From NCBI GenBank assembly GCA_036023115.1, contig JAYKKT010000089.1, forward strand, positions 15,122,501 through 15,186,500: 64,000 nucleotides of DNA, written 5' to 3'. The notes beneath the pieces are model-generated. The model saw only the letters and a program-made list of their open reading frames with translations. It was not told where the DNA came from and did not search any database. How positions within the stretch are numbered: position 1 is the stretch's first letter; each line of letters opens with the position of its first letter. Below are positions 1-11,985 of the stretch, piece after piece. The DNA is from Brasenia schreberi. Taxonomy: Eukaryota; Streptophyta; Magnoliopsida; Nymphaeales; Cabombaceae. A program made the position numbers and the translations under genes.

Positions 1-2447
1 GACGTGTGTTTTCTTCAGAACCAAAAGTTGGAGACAAAGAACCGGAGTAGTAACCCCTTTGTCTTGCCTGGCCCATGAACTGCCGCCAGGTCCACAAGAA
101 GTTGCCAACCTTGCAATCTTCAGCATTAAGTTCATAGTAGCCACACCTCTGGTCAGAATCATGCTTACACCATTTGACTTCCACTCCTTCAGGAGGGTCT
201 GCTAGTGTACCTTGTGTCTTGAGAATAAGAGAAAGAGCAGTGACCGTCTTCCCTAAGCCAGGTTCGTCACAAAACATCCCCCCAGAAAAATCTGTGATGG
301 TGGGCGCAACCCCTGTTGATATTTCACCAGAAACTACATGCATGTAGAAGTCAAAACCATCCTCGGTTGAGAAATTCACATAAAGTGGATGTGCAATAGC
401 CTCAAGGTTTCGCTCCCGATGCAACATCCACTCAACTGCTGCCTGCTGATGAGGAAACAGCTTGAGCTTCATGCATGGCATGATAGAGACAGCCAAATAT
501 CTTAAATGGCGGCAGGAAGCTGCAACCCTGATTAAGTCTTTTGGTGCAAGTGAACTCAACACATTAGCCAAGATATCATCAGAAATATCCCAGATACCAG
601 AATCAGCTGTAGCCTCAGCTGGATTTACTTTAGTAGAGTACACAGTCTTCTCCTTTCCAATGGCAGGTAAACTCTTGAATATTTCATGAAGCTCAAAAAG
701 CTTCTTCTTTCCAGAACTTGTGATATTTTGGTGTACTTTGCAACCAAAGACATGACAGTGAGGTGGGCACCACATGCAATCATCAAGATAGGAAATAAAA
801 TTTTCTTTCTCTTCAGCATATACAAGCCATGACTTTCTTCCTTCCCAGTTGCAACTGTCAAGAGTTTGTAGAGAAAAAGTAAATAACAGTATACTATAGT
901 ATTATAGTGCAACAGAATGCTTGTTATCAAGAAATTTTCATTCTTGCAAGGTTAAAACTCAACATAATTTGTTAGAGAGGCTATGGCCAGGCGCCTTTTT
1001 TTTCGAAAGGCAGTAGTGGCATGCACATGGATCTAGCTACTCTGCAAAAATAAGCATGACAGATCTTGTTATAAGTTTTTACTCGACTCTTCTGCATATA
1101 TCTAGTTATAAAGTTTTACCAGTCTCTAATAAGAATGAACTTCCGGCTCACCCAGATTCTCGCTTCAGGGAATTGGAAGCACCAGGCATCTACAAGATCG
1201 TCCACATTATACTTCTTTTAACTATTTTTCCTTCTTCCTAAAGGAACCTGTTTAACATTGTGTTCTGTTAGGGAAACTGGTAAAATTGTACCTAATTAAG
1301 AGACACCGAAATTTTAGTATACTGTTGAAGCATTCCTTATTTCGAAACATGATACTTTTGGAGTAAACAACCACAAATGCCTCCAACTTGGCCTAAAAGT
1401 AAACGATTGACTGAATCTAGGTTCACAAGCCAAAGTTAGAAAGACAGTACATGCACAGAGGTTTAGTTGTAACCAAATCCAAAACGTAGTTCAACTTCTT
1501 TCAGTCGAGAAAATTTGACACTTCCAAATATTGCCCTTGTTATTCAGCACGGATGCATTAGCAGCCTATTGATAGTATAGATCTACACCACCTAAAGACA
1601 GAGTTAAAAGCAACTTCTTTGGAAGAATGTCCACAAAATCTATTTAAGAATAACTTCATAATTACTTCAGAAGCGTATCGATTTACATATTGGCACTATA
1701 ACTACACCACAGTTCGACACAAATCAATGATAAACAGCTGAATTTTCCACAGAAAATCAAGACGAGAAAACAGCTGGAGTTCATAGTTCAATATTAACGA
1801 TCTAGACCACCTAAAGATAATACGTTTATTTCCTTAAAAGCAAGTAACAACTCCATTATCCCATCAGAAACGTACCCATTCCCAGTTTTCACTATACATT
1901 ACTGTGATACATATAAATGAAAACAAGAAAATTTTTTCATAGAAAATCGAAACCGGCAAAACCTTAGATGAGAAAACAGCGCGGCGGCCGACGCTCCAGA
2001 TTTAGGGAATTGCCATCCGGACCACAATGCAATCGGCAAGTAAACATCGACGAGCAACACCGCCCTCGCACGCCCCGAAGAAACTGCAGTTCGAACGACC
2101 CTCGAGTCGATCCTTAGGCATTTGTGAGTGACCAGAGTGTGAATCCGCCGAACAACGCTTGCACTCCCTTTCACGACCCTCGGTCTCCTCTTCTTCTCCA
2201 AGGGAACCGGATTCGAATCGCTCTCCGCGTCGACATTGTGATTTTCACAGAGGGTCGGCGTGAGAACGACCCCGGATTCTGCGACGAGGGCGGGAGAGAC
2301 ATGCGAGAGCGAGCAGCGAGAGCCGAACGGGAGGAGTCGGGTTAGGGTGGGCTGGTCGCTTGGGTCAGGAAGCGTTTCCTGGGGATCGATGGCGAGAATG
2401 GCGCAGAGGAATCCACACAGCTTGTGCTGGTCTGGACCGCCGGCCAT
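1..2447 (-). CDS. F-box / SNF2-like helicase-domain protein, 5' half (partial gene, two exons)
   Basis: Two exons are visible: exon 1 at 2447-1963 and exon 2 at 854 to the window edge. The intron has GT/AG ends and joins in phase 2, giving HLS-CNWE across the junction. About 446 residues are present. Exon 1 begins MAGGPDQHKLCGFLCAIL. Exon 2 has a Cys/His-rich patch (CMWCPPHCHVFGC), an F-box near residues 245-285 (IWDISDDILANVLSSL), then the SNF2 start (LFPHQQAAVEWML) and a Walker A motif DEPGLGKT near residues 358-366. This order matches the plant F-box/SNF2 family that I recall as Arabidopsis At3g54460-like. In known relatives the F-box binds SKP1 and the SNF2 domain is a DNA-dependent ATPase; a chromatin or ubiquitin-ligase role here is inferred. 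The remaining helicase motifs lie outside the window. No stop or frameshift interrupts either exon, so the gene looks intact. The start is the first ATG of the conserved N-terminus. Confidence 0.9.
855..1962 (-). other. Intron 1 of the F-box/SNF2 gene
   Basis: The donor reads CTAAG|GTTTTGCC (GT at 1962-1961) and the acceptor CTCTTGACAG|TTGC (AG at 856-855). The intron is 1108 bp, T-rich on the coding strand and contains no recognisable gene. Removing it restores the frame between the two conserved exons. Confidence 0.85.
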
Positions 2448-2860
2448 TGCCGAGAGAGCTCGTTTCCAGAGAACTCGATCCGAAGCGCAATTAGCGTTTG
2501 ATTCTCATGATGAATCGAATTAGGGTGTCCGAAGGAGAGGAAATGAAGCGTAGTTAGGATTCTTTCCGCGTCATGCTAGGAATTAGGGCTTGCAGAGAGA
2601 CGAGATCTCCAAGCAGAATTAGGGCTTTTTTTCCCTTCATGGAGCGAATTAGGGCTTTCCGACAAGAAGAAATCGAAGCAAAATCAGGGATTTCTTTTCA
2701 CAATGAAGCGAACTAGGGTTTCCAGAGGCGATAATTCGAACAAACGCAGATCAAAGCAACGAAGAAGAGAAAGGGGAGAAGACAATCCGATAGCATTCTT
2801 TTCGTTTTTCCAGTTCGTTTAATTTTTTTAAATTTCTTCTTCTTCTTCAGTTTGGGGGAA
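2448..2860 (-). promoter_or_regulatory. Leader/proximal promoter with repeated telo-box-like motifs
   Basis: Upstream of the start codon the coding strand carries five copies of an AAAGCCCTAATTC-like motif, seen on the plus strand as GAATTAGGGCTT near 2518, 2579, 2618, 2646 and (GAACTAGGGTTT) 2709. This resembles the plant telo box (AAACCCTAA) common in promoters and leaders of housekeeping genes. A TTC-rich stretch lies near 2830. The transcription start is not determinable here. Confidence 0.5.
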
Positions 2861-3049
2861 GCGGATCAGTGGGTGTCCAACTGTTTTGATTTTGAACCCT
2901 GTGTCTGTTTTAGTGGACCTGGTTTCGGGGTCTAATGGTGGTGGACTGCTGCAGTGGAACTGGCAGGTTGGATTCATACCGATAATATGATCCGAATCCG
3001 AAATTTATGTCGTCTTCCAACCAAAATCGAAGTAAACTTCAAACCGCAC

Positions 3050-3135
3050 CCAGAGCGTTACCTCACTGATAGGGCACCATGACGGCCACTTGCACTTGTG
3101 AGTTCAATTCTTGAGGGGTACATGCGGCCTCCCTT
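3050..3135 (+). repeat. SINE-like tRNA-derived fragment (weak)
   Basis: It contains an A-box-like TAGGGCACCATGACGGCC and, about 25 bp on, a B-box-like GTGAGTTCAATTCTTG, in the order and spacing of a tRNA-derived pol III promoter. No poly(A) tail or target duplication was identified. Confidence 0.3.
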
Positions 3136-3239
3136 TCTAACCTATCGAGGAGCTTACAAGATGAGATCGTGTCTATATCAGAAAAAAATGCTAATAATAA
3201 TAAGGTGATCTAAAGTGATGCAATATAATGTCGAGGCTA

Positions 3240-3372
3240 ATCGCAAGAAGAGCAACAACTCAACGGGCTAGGAGGTTGGATCACCAGTTGAAGGTCATGA
3301 GTTCAATAGCCGGTGCACACATCTTTCTTCGATCCACCCGTTGTACCAAAAAAGAGAAAAGAAAAAAAAACA
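3240..3372 (+). repeat. SINE-like sequence with A-rich tail
   Basis: An A-box-like segment (AACTCAACGGGCTAGGAGG) is followed by a B-box-like one (GGTCATGAGTTCAATAG). An A-rich tail ends the unit near 3348-3371. This is the layout of a tRNA-derived plant SINE. No clear target duplication was found, so the boundaries are approximate. Confidence 0.4.
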
Positions 3373-4718
3373 GAATTCCTAGGCACAATATTTGTGATTC
3401 CTTAGCATTAGTAGATTTTGGCAATGCCTGAACCAAGCAGGATTCATCTTTAGCCGACCCAGATTCGCAAGGCAAAGTTGGATCCGGGATTGGACCCACA
3501 AAGTTGAATAAATCTCGTTCTCGGTCGTTGGCCCAGGATCCGGGTCCAATTTCCTTGTTGACTTTTTCTAATTATTATCTTAATATGTTCTTTCCCTCCT
3601 TTACTATTTTATTTTAGTTATCTGGAAAGGGTATGGACGTGGATTTCTAGTCGGTGTACGGGTTTGCTGAACCCACTTTTTGAAACGAGGTACCGTTTTG
3701 GTTTTGATTTAAACTGGGAGTGTGCGGCGGTAACGAGCAACGGCCAACGGTAATGGCTTCATCCTGGTTCCTGGATATCAGTAGATTCGAACTCAGTTGT
3801 ACCAACCCGAACCAAATCCAGCCCATTTAACATGTAAGTCCAACGGCGCTGCTGCATTGGACGACGAGATGAAGGGTCTTAATTTCGCATTTCAGCTGTG
3901 TCATTTTCAGGCTTCAAATGATATTTCTTTTCTGCCTTTTCGTGTTCATATCAAAATCAGGTCACTCAAACCCTGGCCCATGAATTTTCGTCTTACTTCC
4001 GAGTGCACCTTAATGTTATACGAACTTATAACTCGTGTCCTTATGGGGTTTTCATGTCAGAAGAGAAATAATTCTATTTTAAAAAAGAAACTGCGGATCC
4101 TTTAACTTAGATGTTACTTTTAAGTGTATTTAAGGCATATTTTTTAGTTTAATACGTTCAGCACGAAGTCTGATTTCTTCAGTATTTGACTTGGTAGCCC
4201 TATGGGATTTAATAAAAGACATGGTCGTTGGCCTGTATGAAATATGGGTCCATAATGGGCTGGTTGGTAAACTAGCCAAGCTCTCGGCTCTCATTTTCAG
4301 CTCGTGATTTGAGTGAGCAGGCAACAAGTCGGCTCATTATGCTTTGCAAGCTGAAAGTGAACAGCTTGTTTTCATTTTCAATTAATGTGGTGTCTGCCTC
4401 ATGAAAAGTATAGCCCATGGTTAAGGCCGTGGTGCACTAGAAGAATGATCCACATTTTCCTGGCTATTATTTGAGTATGACATAAACACAACTCTTATAC
4501 CGGTTGGCTATAACAAACAACAAGAATCTAAAACCGTGGGTCCAACAATAAACATCAGGATCTTATGTCCAAGGCCCACTAATTTTAAGAAAGACATAAC
4601 CTCAACATGCATGTGGACCCAGTTTCTTAAAATGGGTCCAATTTCAATTCGGATACCACATTGGGTTTTGGATTCCAGTACTATTTGTGTAAGATTTGAG
4701 TTTTCTTTTGGTACTAGG
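3373..4718. other. Intergenic stretch with no supported gene
   Basis: Only short ORFs without recognisable domains are present. I see no convincing gene, RNA or transposon terminus here. Confidence 0.6.
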
Positions 4719-5213
4719 TAGAGATGTCAAAATGGGCCTGGCCCAGTGGACCGGCTCCACCTTGAAAAGATGCAGCGCATGGCCAGAGATTTCTGGCCCA
4801 TATTTGAAGCAGGGCCAAATGGCATGGCCGGTATGGCCCTGGGAGCCGGCATGGTCCGGTCCGAGCTGAGCAGCAGGGCCAGCAGCCAGTTGGATATTAA
4901 ATTAGGTTAATAAGATCCAATTCAAATCTGCTTGAAATCCAAATGACAACAATTCAGGCTTCAACAAGCGATATAGACATATAATAAAAAAACTATATAC
5001 ATATATGTATGTGTACTACATACACACACATACATACATACATATATGTATACATATGTGTATATATACATATATGTGAGCTAATATATACTGCACACAC
5101 ACACATAGGCCATCTCGGGCCAGCACTTTAGAGGCCGTGGCCTGGCCACATTTTCCTCGGCCTACAAACGCTGGGTCCGAGCCAACCCTGCCAGACCCAT
5201 ATTAACATCTCTA
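4719..5213. mobile_element. hAT-type MITE (495 bp) with perfect 8-bp target duplication
   Basis: The element is flanked by perfect 8-bp direct repeats GTACTAGG (4711-4718 and 5214-5221). Its ends are imperfect terminal inverted repeats of about 24 bp starting TAGAGATGT, with three mismatches. An 8-bp duplication and a TAGRGRTGT-type terminus are diagnostic of the hAT superfamily. It has no transposase ORF, GC-rich subterminal ends (runs of GGCC and TGGCC) and an internal TA/CA microsatellite at about 4978-5105. Confidence 0.88.
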
Positions 5214-5221
5214 GTACTAGG

Positions 5222-5660
5222 TCAGCTGAATGTTAGTGGTTTTGCTGGTTTTACATAATTAAATTAAAATGAACCCATTAAATGCAAGAAATGATTTAAT
5301 TACAATTATATGTTTTCAAATAAGAAATTGGTGAATGTTAAAAATCAATTATTTGACTTTGTACTTTAAACCCATTTGGAGACAACTAATGAAATAAATA
5401 CAACTACATGTCTTATAACTCATGGCAAAATGTTTGATGGAGTCTTACATTGCCTATCGGCTACCTAATACAACCCACTTCCTTTTTTATCCGACTTTAG
5501 GGTGGCTTGAAGTTGACAATTGACATGCCTTTGTAATAGTATAAATATTATATTTTATGTGGTGGCTTGAAAGGCATGTAATGAAATTGTTGAAAGCTAA
5601 AGAAAGTTTTCAATAAAGCAATACTCACTTCGGTGCTAAGTTCAAGTAAAAAAAGGATAC
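5222..5660. other. AT-rich intergenic stretch
   Basis: No coding potential, RNA or transposon end is recognisable here. Confidence 0.5.
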
Positions 5661-5664
5661 CAAC

Positions 5665-5796
5665 CAACCCTTGGTTGGTTCAAGTGGTTTGGTACTTGCT
5701 CCCTTTAAGCAAGGTCTCGAATCTGATTCTCTTGAATGGAGAAAATGTTGTGAGAGATTTACCCACGATAGTGGGTGAACAAGATTATTCGGTGTC
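5665..5796 (+). repeat. SINE-like sequence, cut by the adjacent LTR
   Basis: TGGTTCAAGTGGTT matches a pol III A box and GGTCTCGAATCTGATTC, about 40 bp downstream, matches a B box. The sequence runs straight into the LTR that begins at 5797, suggesting the LTR element inserted into or beside it. Confidence 0.4.
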
Positions 5797-6310
5797 TGTA
5801 AACACCCAAAAATTTTCTTAAGAAAATATATTTTAGTCAATAAAACCAATTTTAAAATTTCAAAATTTCAAATATCTGAGATGATTATATGGATCTTGGA
5901 TCATAGAGACCAAGAGTCTTCTCTAGTGTGAATCAAATCAAATATGAGGTTATTGATCTAGGAATATATCAAAAAGAAAATAAAAGTAAAGGGAAAGCTG
6001 CAACATCCACTTATTTTATTCGGAAGTGTATCATTGAAGAGAATTCCAACATAACAGAAATATCCAAAATAATTTCAGTTATTACAGAAAGTCATGCATA
6101 CATATTACATATACGCTATATACATATACGTGTATAGGAAAATAATATATAAATATGTAATAACTAAAAAAACTAACCCATATATATCTTATGTATAAAA
6201 TTATATATGTATAAATATTTATGTTACATAGGTCTTTTTTATATATTATATAACACTAGTAAGTATATACATACATATGTATATATGTAGTATCATAAAA
6301 TATGCGTGCT

Positions 6311-6364
<54 letters not shown>

Positions 6365-6572
6365 GTAACATAGGTCATATATATATAACACTAGGTAAGT
6401 ATGTATGTCTATATATATGTAGTATCATAAAGCATATGTGTTTAAATATTTATGTTACGTAGGTCTTTTTTATATATTATATAACACTAGTAAGTATATA
6501 CATACATATGTATATATGTAATATCATAAAATATGTGTGCTTACCTTATATATATATATACGTAACATAGGT

Positions 6573-6605
<33 letters not shown>

Positions 6606-7332
6606 CACTAGGTAAGTATGCATGTCTCTCTCTCTCTATATATATATATGTAATATCATAAAGCATATGTGTTTACCTTATATATGTGTGTGTTTACATT
6701 ATATATATGTATGTATATGTGTGTAGGGTTTGGTATAATGTTCTACATAATATACAACTATATGTAATGTATACATGGCATATATAAAGGAATCAAACAA
6801 GAAAGGAGCAACCAAAGATTTCCAGTATTTTATTTGTCATTTGTAGCAGCAAGCTCAACAAGGAAGCAAGATCTATGCAAATACCAAATATTTCAGCTTC
6901 TTGCCTTTTGTTTTTATGCTTTCACAAAGTGAGAAATGGTGTACCAAAATATTCTTTTCAAGACACCTTAAGAAAGCTATAAATAGGGTGTTCATTATCA
7001 TTGTAAGGGCGAAGCAAGAGAAGAGGAAATAAGAATTTGAGCTCTCTCTCTCTCTCCCTCGGTGTGTGATCATTGCTGTAATCAACACCCAAGGGTTAGT
7101 CGACTACTTGCTAGCCAACCTCTCAAGAATTTTGTAGGGCAAAGGCAATCCTTGTCCGTCAGAGCAAGAAGGTAATTGTGAAAAGAATCTGGACAGGACC
7201 TACAATGCATAAAAGGAAAGCGAATAAGAGGTGAGTCGCTCTTGATTTAGTTTTTGTTTTACTTTCATAAAATTAAGAAGATTGGTTATAAGTTGAGGGT
7301 TTCACATAACCTAAAATATGTATACATTTTCT
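5797..7332 (+). repeat. 5' LTR of the decayed element
   Basis: It starts TGTAAACACCC and carries long TA microsatellites (6317-6362, 6573-6602). A promoter-like CTATAAATAG lies at 6978-6987, followed by a CT-rich leader at about 7040-7060. Segments matching both ends recur in the 3' LTR (11986-12303 and 14611-15563), including the tail near ACCTAAAATWTGTATACA. The exact 3' end is uncertain by about 10 bp. Confidence 0.65.
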
Positions 7333-9289
7333 ATTAGCATGCTCGGTGGGAATTGCAAGTCTACCAGACTTGCCGGCTAATTTTAGGGTTTTTATTTTGT
7401 TTCTTGTTTGATTTTGAGCATCCTTGTTTTCCACACTTCACACAAGGTGTACTTAGAGTAAGAACATATATACCTATTGCATGCACCCACGTAGCTACCC
7501 ACTAGTGCACATGTATACACACACAAGCACTTAAAATCTTTGGTCAAGAATTTGCTTGCAATTCATAACTTTATATACTCAATGCAACATGTGGTCTAGT
7601 AAAAAAGATTTTGATAACTTCGAATATATAAATAACCTTGGAAGATCAGAAATGGTAGCATGGTTTTGGAAAAAAATTAAAGAGTCTGAAAAGAAGGGGG
7701 TTATTTTGAATAAACTATTAAATCATAAGAAAATAGTAAATAAATATTTTCAAGATTATCTAACCCCTGAAGAAAAAAGATGAACTTAAATCTCGATTCA
7801 ACATGAGAGAAAGCGAAAATGAGATATTATCCAACTCAAGAGTCATATGTCCACCTATGACTTCAAGAGTTATTGTTATTCCCAATCCGATTATAGAAAA
7901 ATCCGATAAAATTATTATTGAAATAAATCAAGTGATATAATCATTAAGGGTCCTAAAAGTCAACCACTTACTCTTGTAATTATTAAAAAAAAACTAAAGA
8001 TAAACCTTTTACTCCAATACTTATCCCTAGAAAAACCTAGGGACCAACCATTTACTCCAGTAAACATTTGTATACCACCTTCAACTCCACATAATCCAAA
8101 AAGAAGTCAAATTGAAACAAAGCAAGTTCTAAAGGATCAATCAATAGGGGTTCCTTTTGTTGTGAAACCCCCAGTCTTCTTTGTCCCCCTAATTCCTTCT
8201 TAATCTATGTTCGGATCTTCTATCCCATTTACCCCTTAGGTATCATATTCGCAACCTTTTGAATCTTCGAGACATGTTGTCTCCCCTAGGTCATTCACGG
8301 ATGCTAAGGCTTCTCTAGAACTCTCTAGATGCCTATATTTTGGGGTGTACCCTCTTTGTCTCATGTAGAGCACCTTTCCTCTCCACCTATCAAAGTGTCT
8401 TTCCCTCCTCTATCTCCTAAGTGTCCAAGTTTTGAAACCTTATTAGCATTCTTAAGACCTCATCTAGAGACATCTTTGTGCTCTAAGACTATAATCTAGA
8501 TTCTCATCTCTTTTTTCCAAATCGTCTTTCAGATAATTGTTCGTCTTCTCTGATCTATTCATTAAAAATTCCTTAATTACCATCATCCATGGAGTGTTCC
8601 CTTAATATACTATCATAGTTTGAGCTCTCTTCGCCTAAGTGTCATCCCGATGGTCTACCCGTAAGTCCTAGACTTTACTCTTCCAATCTTGACCAACACT
8701 TTTCTATGTAAGAGGTCACCTAGAGTCTCTACCCACTGAGTCCTTGTCTCCCACTATTGAAGTCCCTAGATTTAGTGTGTCCAGACACATCACTCCTCTT
8801 TTCTTCCCAGATACCATTGTATCTACCATTACCTTTGGTGTTGCTATCACTAATGCATAGAGCGAGTCTTGGCCGATTTGAGTCTATGGTTTCTTATCTT
8901 CCAGTCAAACATCTACCCCTATCAACCCTACATTAGTGTTATTTCTACTAATGGTCATGAGGATGCACCCACTGTGTCAGACTTGTCTACTCAATGTTCC
9001 TTCAGTGATATAAGTCTTCTATCTTGAGGGTCTTCTAGTCAAACATTCATATATGAACTCACTCTCCCAATTACCCTATCTAGTTAAGTCTTCTATCTTC
9101 AGGGTCGACCATTAGACTCCATTTTGTCCTTATGTGTGTCATTCTCTAACCCTCCCACTTGGTTGTTGGGTCATCTCACTTTTGACTGATTTGGCTGTTG
9201 TATCATGGGATCTTAGCTATCTTGACCATCTTCACTTGTCTATTATGATATAAGTAGTAGTTCTTTCATGAGCTTTTGATATCATATGT
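7333..9289 (+). other. Interior of the decayed LTR element, no recognisable domain
   Basis: A 75-codon ORF at 7556-7783 (basic, no known motif) lies near the start and may be a gag relic. From about 8150 to 9260 the sequence is pyrimidine-rich with phrases such as CTTCTATCTT recurring, and all frames are closed. I do not recognise a product. Confidence 0.4.
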
Positions 9290-9485
9290 TTCGAAATACA
9301 GTAGGATACATGTATAGGAATATAATATATACATATATCTATATGCAATAACTAAAAAACTAACCTAAATATGTTCTACATATGAAATTGTATATATATA
9401 TATATGTATTTACACAACATAGGTCTTATATATATATTTACATAACATAGGTCTTATGTATATATATATATATGCATAACATAGG

Positions 9486-9553
<68 letters not shown>

Positions 9554-10975
9554 CATAACATAGGCCTTATATATATGTATATAACATAGCTCTTATATAT
9601 ATATTTACATATAACACTAGATGAGTGTATATATAGATACATATAGTATCATAAAATATATATATGTATGTACATGTGTGATTTACATAAATATGCATAC
9701 GTGTGTGTGTGGTGAAAGGGACATGCGATTTTGTATAATATCCATGTATATTAATAATATCTATATGGCTATATATGTGATGTATGGCATACACAAGGGC
9801 CGAATACTATGAAGGACAGTTCATGCATAAACTTGTAAGCATCATGAGGATGGAAAGCCTCATCCAATAGCAGAAGGCAACCTTCAATAGGGTATGATCA
9901 TCAAGGACTCTATAGAAACCAAAGTGACAAGATTCTTGGTACAAGTCAAGTTGTTGTGAAAGAAAGAAAACCTGAATGGGCATTAAGACTTGGGATAGCA
10001 AGACTTATTTACTAAGGAACACCCTTTATACAACCAAGGAAATTCGATATTGATAGAAAGATTTTAGTGGAATGCAAGAAAATAAATTCCAACTCACCAA
10101 ATTTAGATTTCCTTGTAAAATTCAGGAATTAGGAAAAAATTGTGCATATTTATCACATGTATTGTGTTTATCATGTCGTTAAGGGATCATCTATATAAAC
10201 AAGGGTCTCATACCATCTAAGGCATCCAACCAATTCAAGAATTTCAGTCATCTCTCTCTTTTTCTTTCTCTCTATTTGTCTCTTGCTATGGCATGTGACC
10301 ATTGTTGCAACCCATACCGAAGGGCTGGTCACTAAGAGTTGCTAGAAATTCTCGATCCAACCTCTTTCTTTTTTCATGAATTGGTGTATGTGGGGTGGCA
10401 TCTGATTGCTATGCTTCATCAGAATGGGAGACGGTGGTGTTCAAGTTGAGTAGGGAAGATCTCTACAATTCACGATTTTCTGCACCTCAAGATTTCTGCA
10501 AAAAACGATTTTCTACAAATCAAGATCTTCTACAAATCACAATTTTCTATGAAATCGGGATTTTCTACAAATTGTGATTTTCTACATCTTAACACATTTT
10601 TTATAATTAGATGCATATTCCATTTATTGTATAATTGTTAATTAATGTATCATTTTCTTAGGATTGGTTTTAGCTATATTAGAAGACCCATATCCATTCT
10701 AAATCCTATCCAATTTAGATCTATATATCTTGAGAACCAAAACCAAGTGTGCAAGTATCCCTTTTATTAACCAAGAATTTTGTAGTGCAAAAACCGATCT
10801 ATGCCTAACGGGACAAGAAGTCAATAATGAAAAGAACTTGATTTGGGCCTACAATACATAAAAAGAAAACAAATAAGAGGTGAGTAATTATTGACTTAGT
10901 TTTTATTTAATTTTATAAAATTAAGAAGATTGGATACGAGTTGAAGGTTTTGCAAAACCTAAAATTTGTAGGTAG
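9290..10975 (+). repeat. 5'-truncated extra LTR copy within the decayed element
   Basis: From about 9297 the sequence follows the 5' LTR from about 6125 onward, starting with GTATAGGAAWATAATATATA and continuing through the TA tracts (9490-9551). It ends at AAAACCTAAAATTTGTA near 10970. The first 320 bp of the LTR are absent. It may be a truncated nested copy or the relic of a rearranged second element. Confidence 0.55.
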
Positions 10976-11985
10976 GGTTTCATAAAATTTTACTCTTTTA
11001 TGTGTTGCTAAATAACTTTTTATAGGCTTTCTTCTTCTAAGATGCATTCACTTGATCTTGTTAGAGGTCTTTTGTGTTTGCAGAATTTTTGGCAAAAAGC
11101 TTAGAACCGTGTCAGCATTTTTTCAGATTAACCCTGTCGAGCACTCTAGAGAAAGAAGTCATCATTTGCAATGAATCTTATGTGCATCTTTGATTCAGTG
11201 TGGTAATGCATCGTTATATCTACAGTCCCACTAGCTATCATTATACTCTTTTGAGAAAATAGGTGAGAGATAAGCCTGAAAGATTAAGAGAGGCTTGTGT
11301 GATAAATTGAGAACACTTCATAAAGAACTTGAGTCCCTTCTAAAGCATGATCAAGGCACACTTATGAATGCTTTAGAAGGGACTCAAGGACAATTAAATA
11401 TTGCCCTATACTCACAACATTATGATAGGAGGAAAGAAACGAATTACTCATGGTTTATCTTCTTAGCGAAAGTATATGCTTCATGAACAAGATTCAAGTG
11501 TCATTTCATGATGTTTAAAATAATTGATCATTTTAGAACATGTCTTATGGAAACAAACTCATCTTTCCCAAAAAGTTAAAGATTATCCCTTTTTAAAGAA
11601 CCTCACTAGTTTTTCTAAAGCAGGATTTTAAGGCAGTCTTGTTGACTTGATTTGGAAAGAAAATCTTCTTGAGTTGACAAAAAAATCTCTTTATGAAAAT
11701 TAGTTATCCTTCTCTTATTATATATATAATCCTTGTCTTGCACTCCATCACATGCATGTCATGGTACATCCCATGACAAGACACCTCCTTGGCCTTGGTC
11801 CATCTCGAATGGACCCCATGAAATCTTCATAATTTTTTTTTTTGCTTTTGATGCCAAGTTTCATGAAATATTCCAAGTTTCTCAAAAAGTTCCTATCAAG
11901 ATCTTTGAAGTAAGTCAAATTTTGGTGTTATTTTCTCTACCATCAATCAAGCCTTATCTTGATTGAGGCCAAAAAGGGGCATATG
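10976..11985 (+). other. 3' interior of the decayed LTR element, ending in a polypurine tract
   Basis: A 63-codon ORF (11295-11486) has no recognisable domain. The tract AAAAAGGGGCATA at about 11973-11985 sits directly before the LTR start and corresponds to AAAGAGGGGCATC before the 3' LTR of the 10.2-kb element, supporting its role as polypurine tract. Confidence 0.5.

Noticed and set aside
625..930. 101-codon minus-strand ORF near the F-box/SNF2 exon
   Set aside because: It is in a different frame from the conserved exon and crosses the splice acceptor.
1899..1962. Read-through extension of exon 1 (FCRFRFSMKKFSCF...)
   Set aside because: It lies past a good GT donor; joining to the acceptor at 855 gives the conserved HLSCNWE instead.
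6277..6462. ORFs made of Ile-Tyr repeats (also near 9454, 42358, 42763 and 50519)
   Set aside because: These are translations of (TA)n microsatellites. Only the 50533 case is embedded in real integrase coding sequence.
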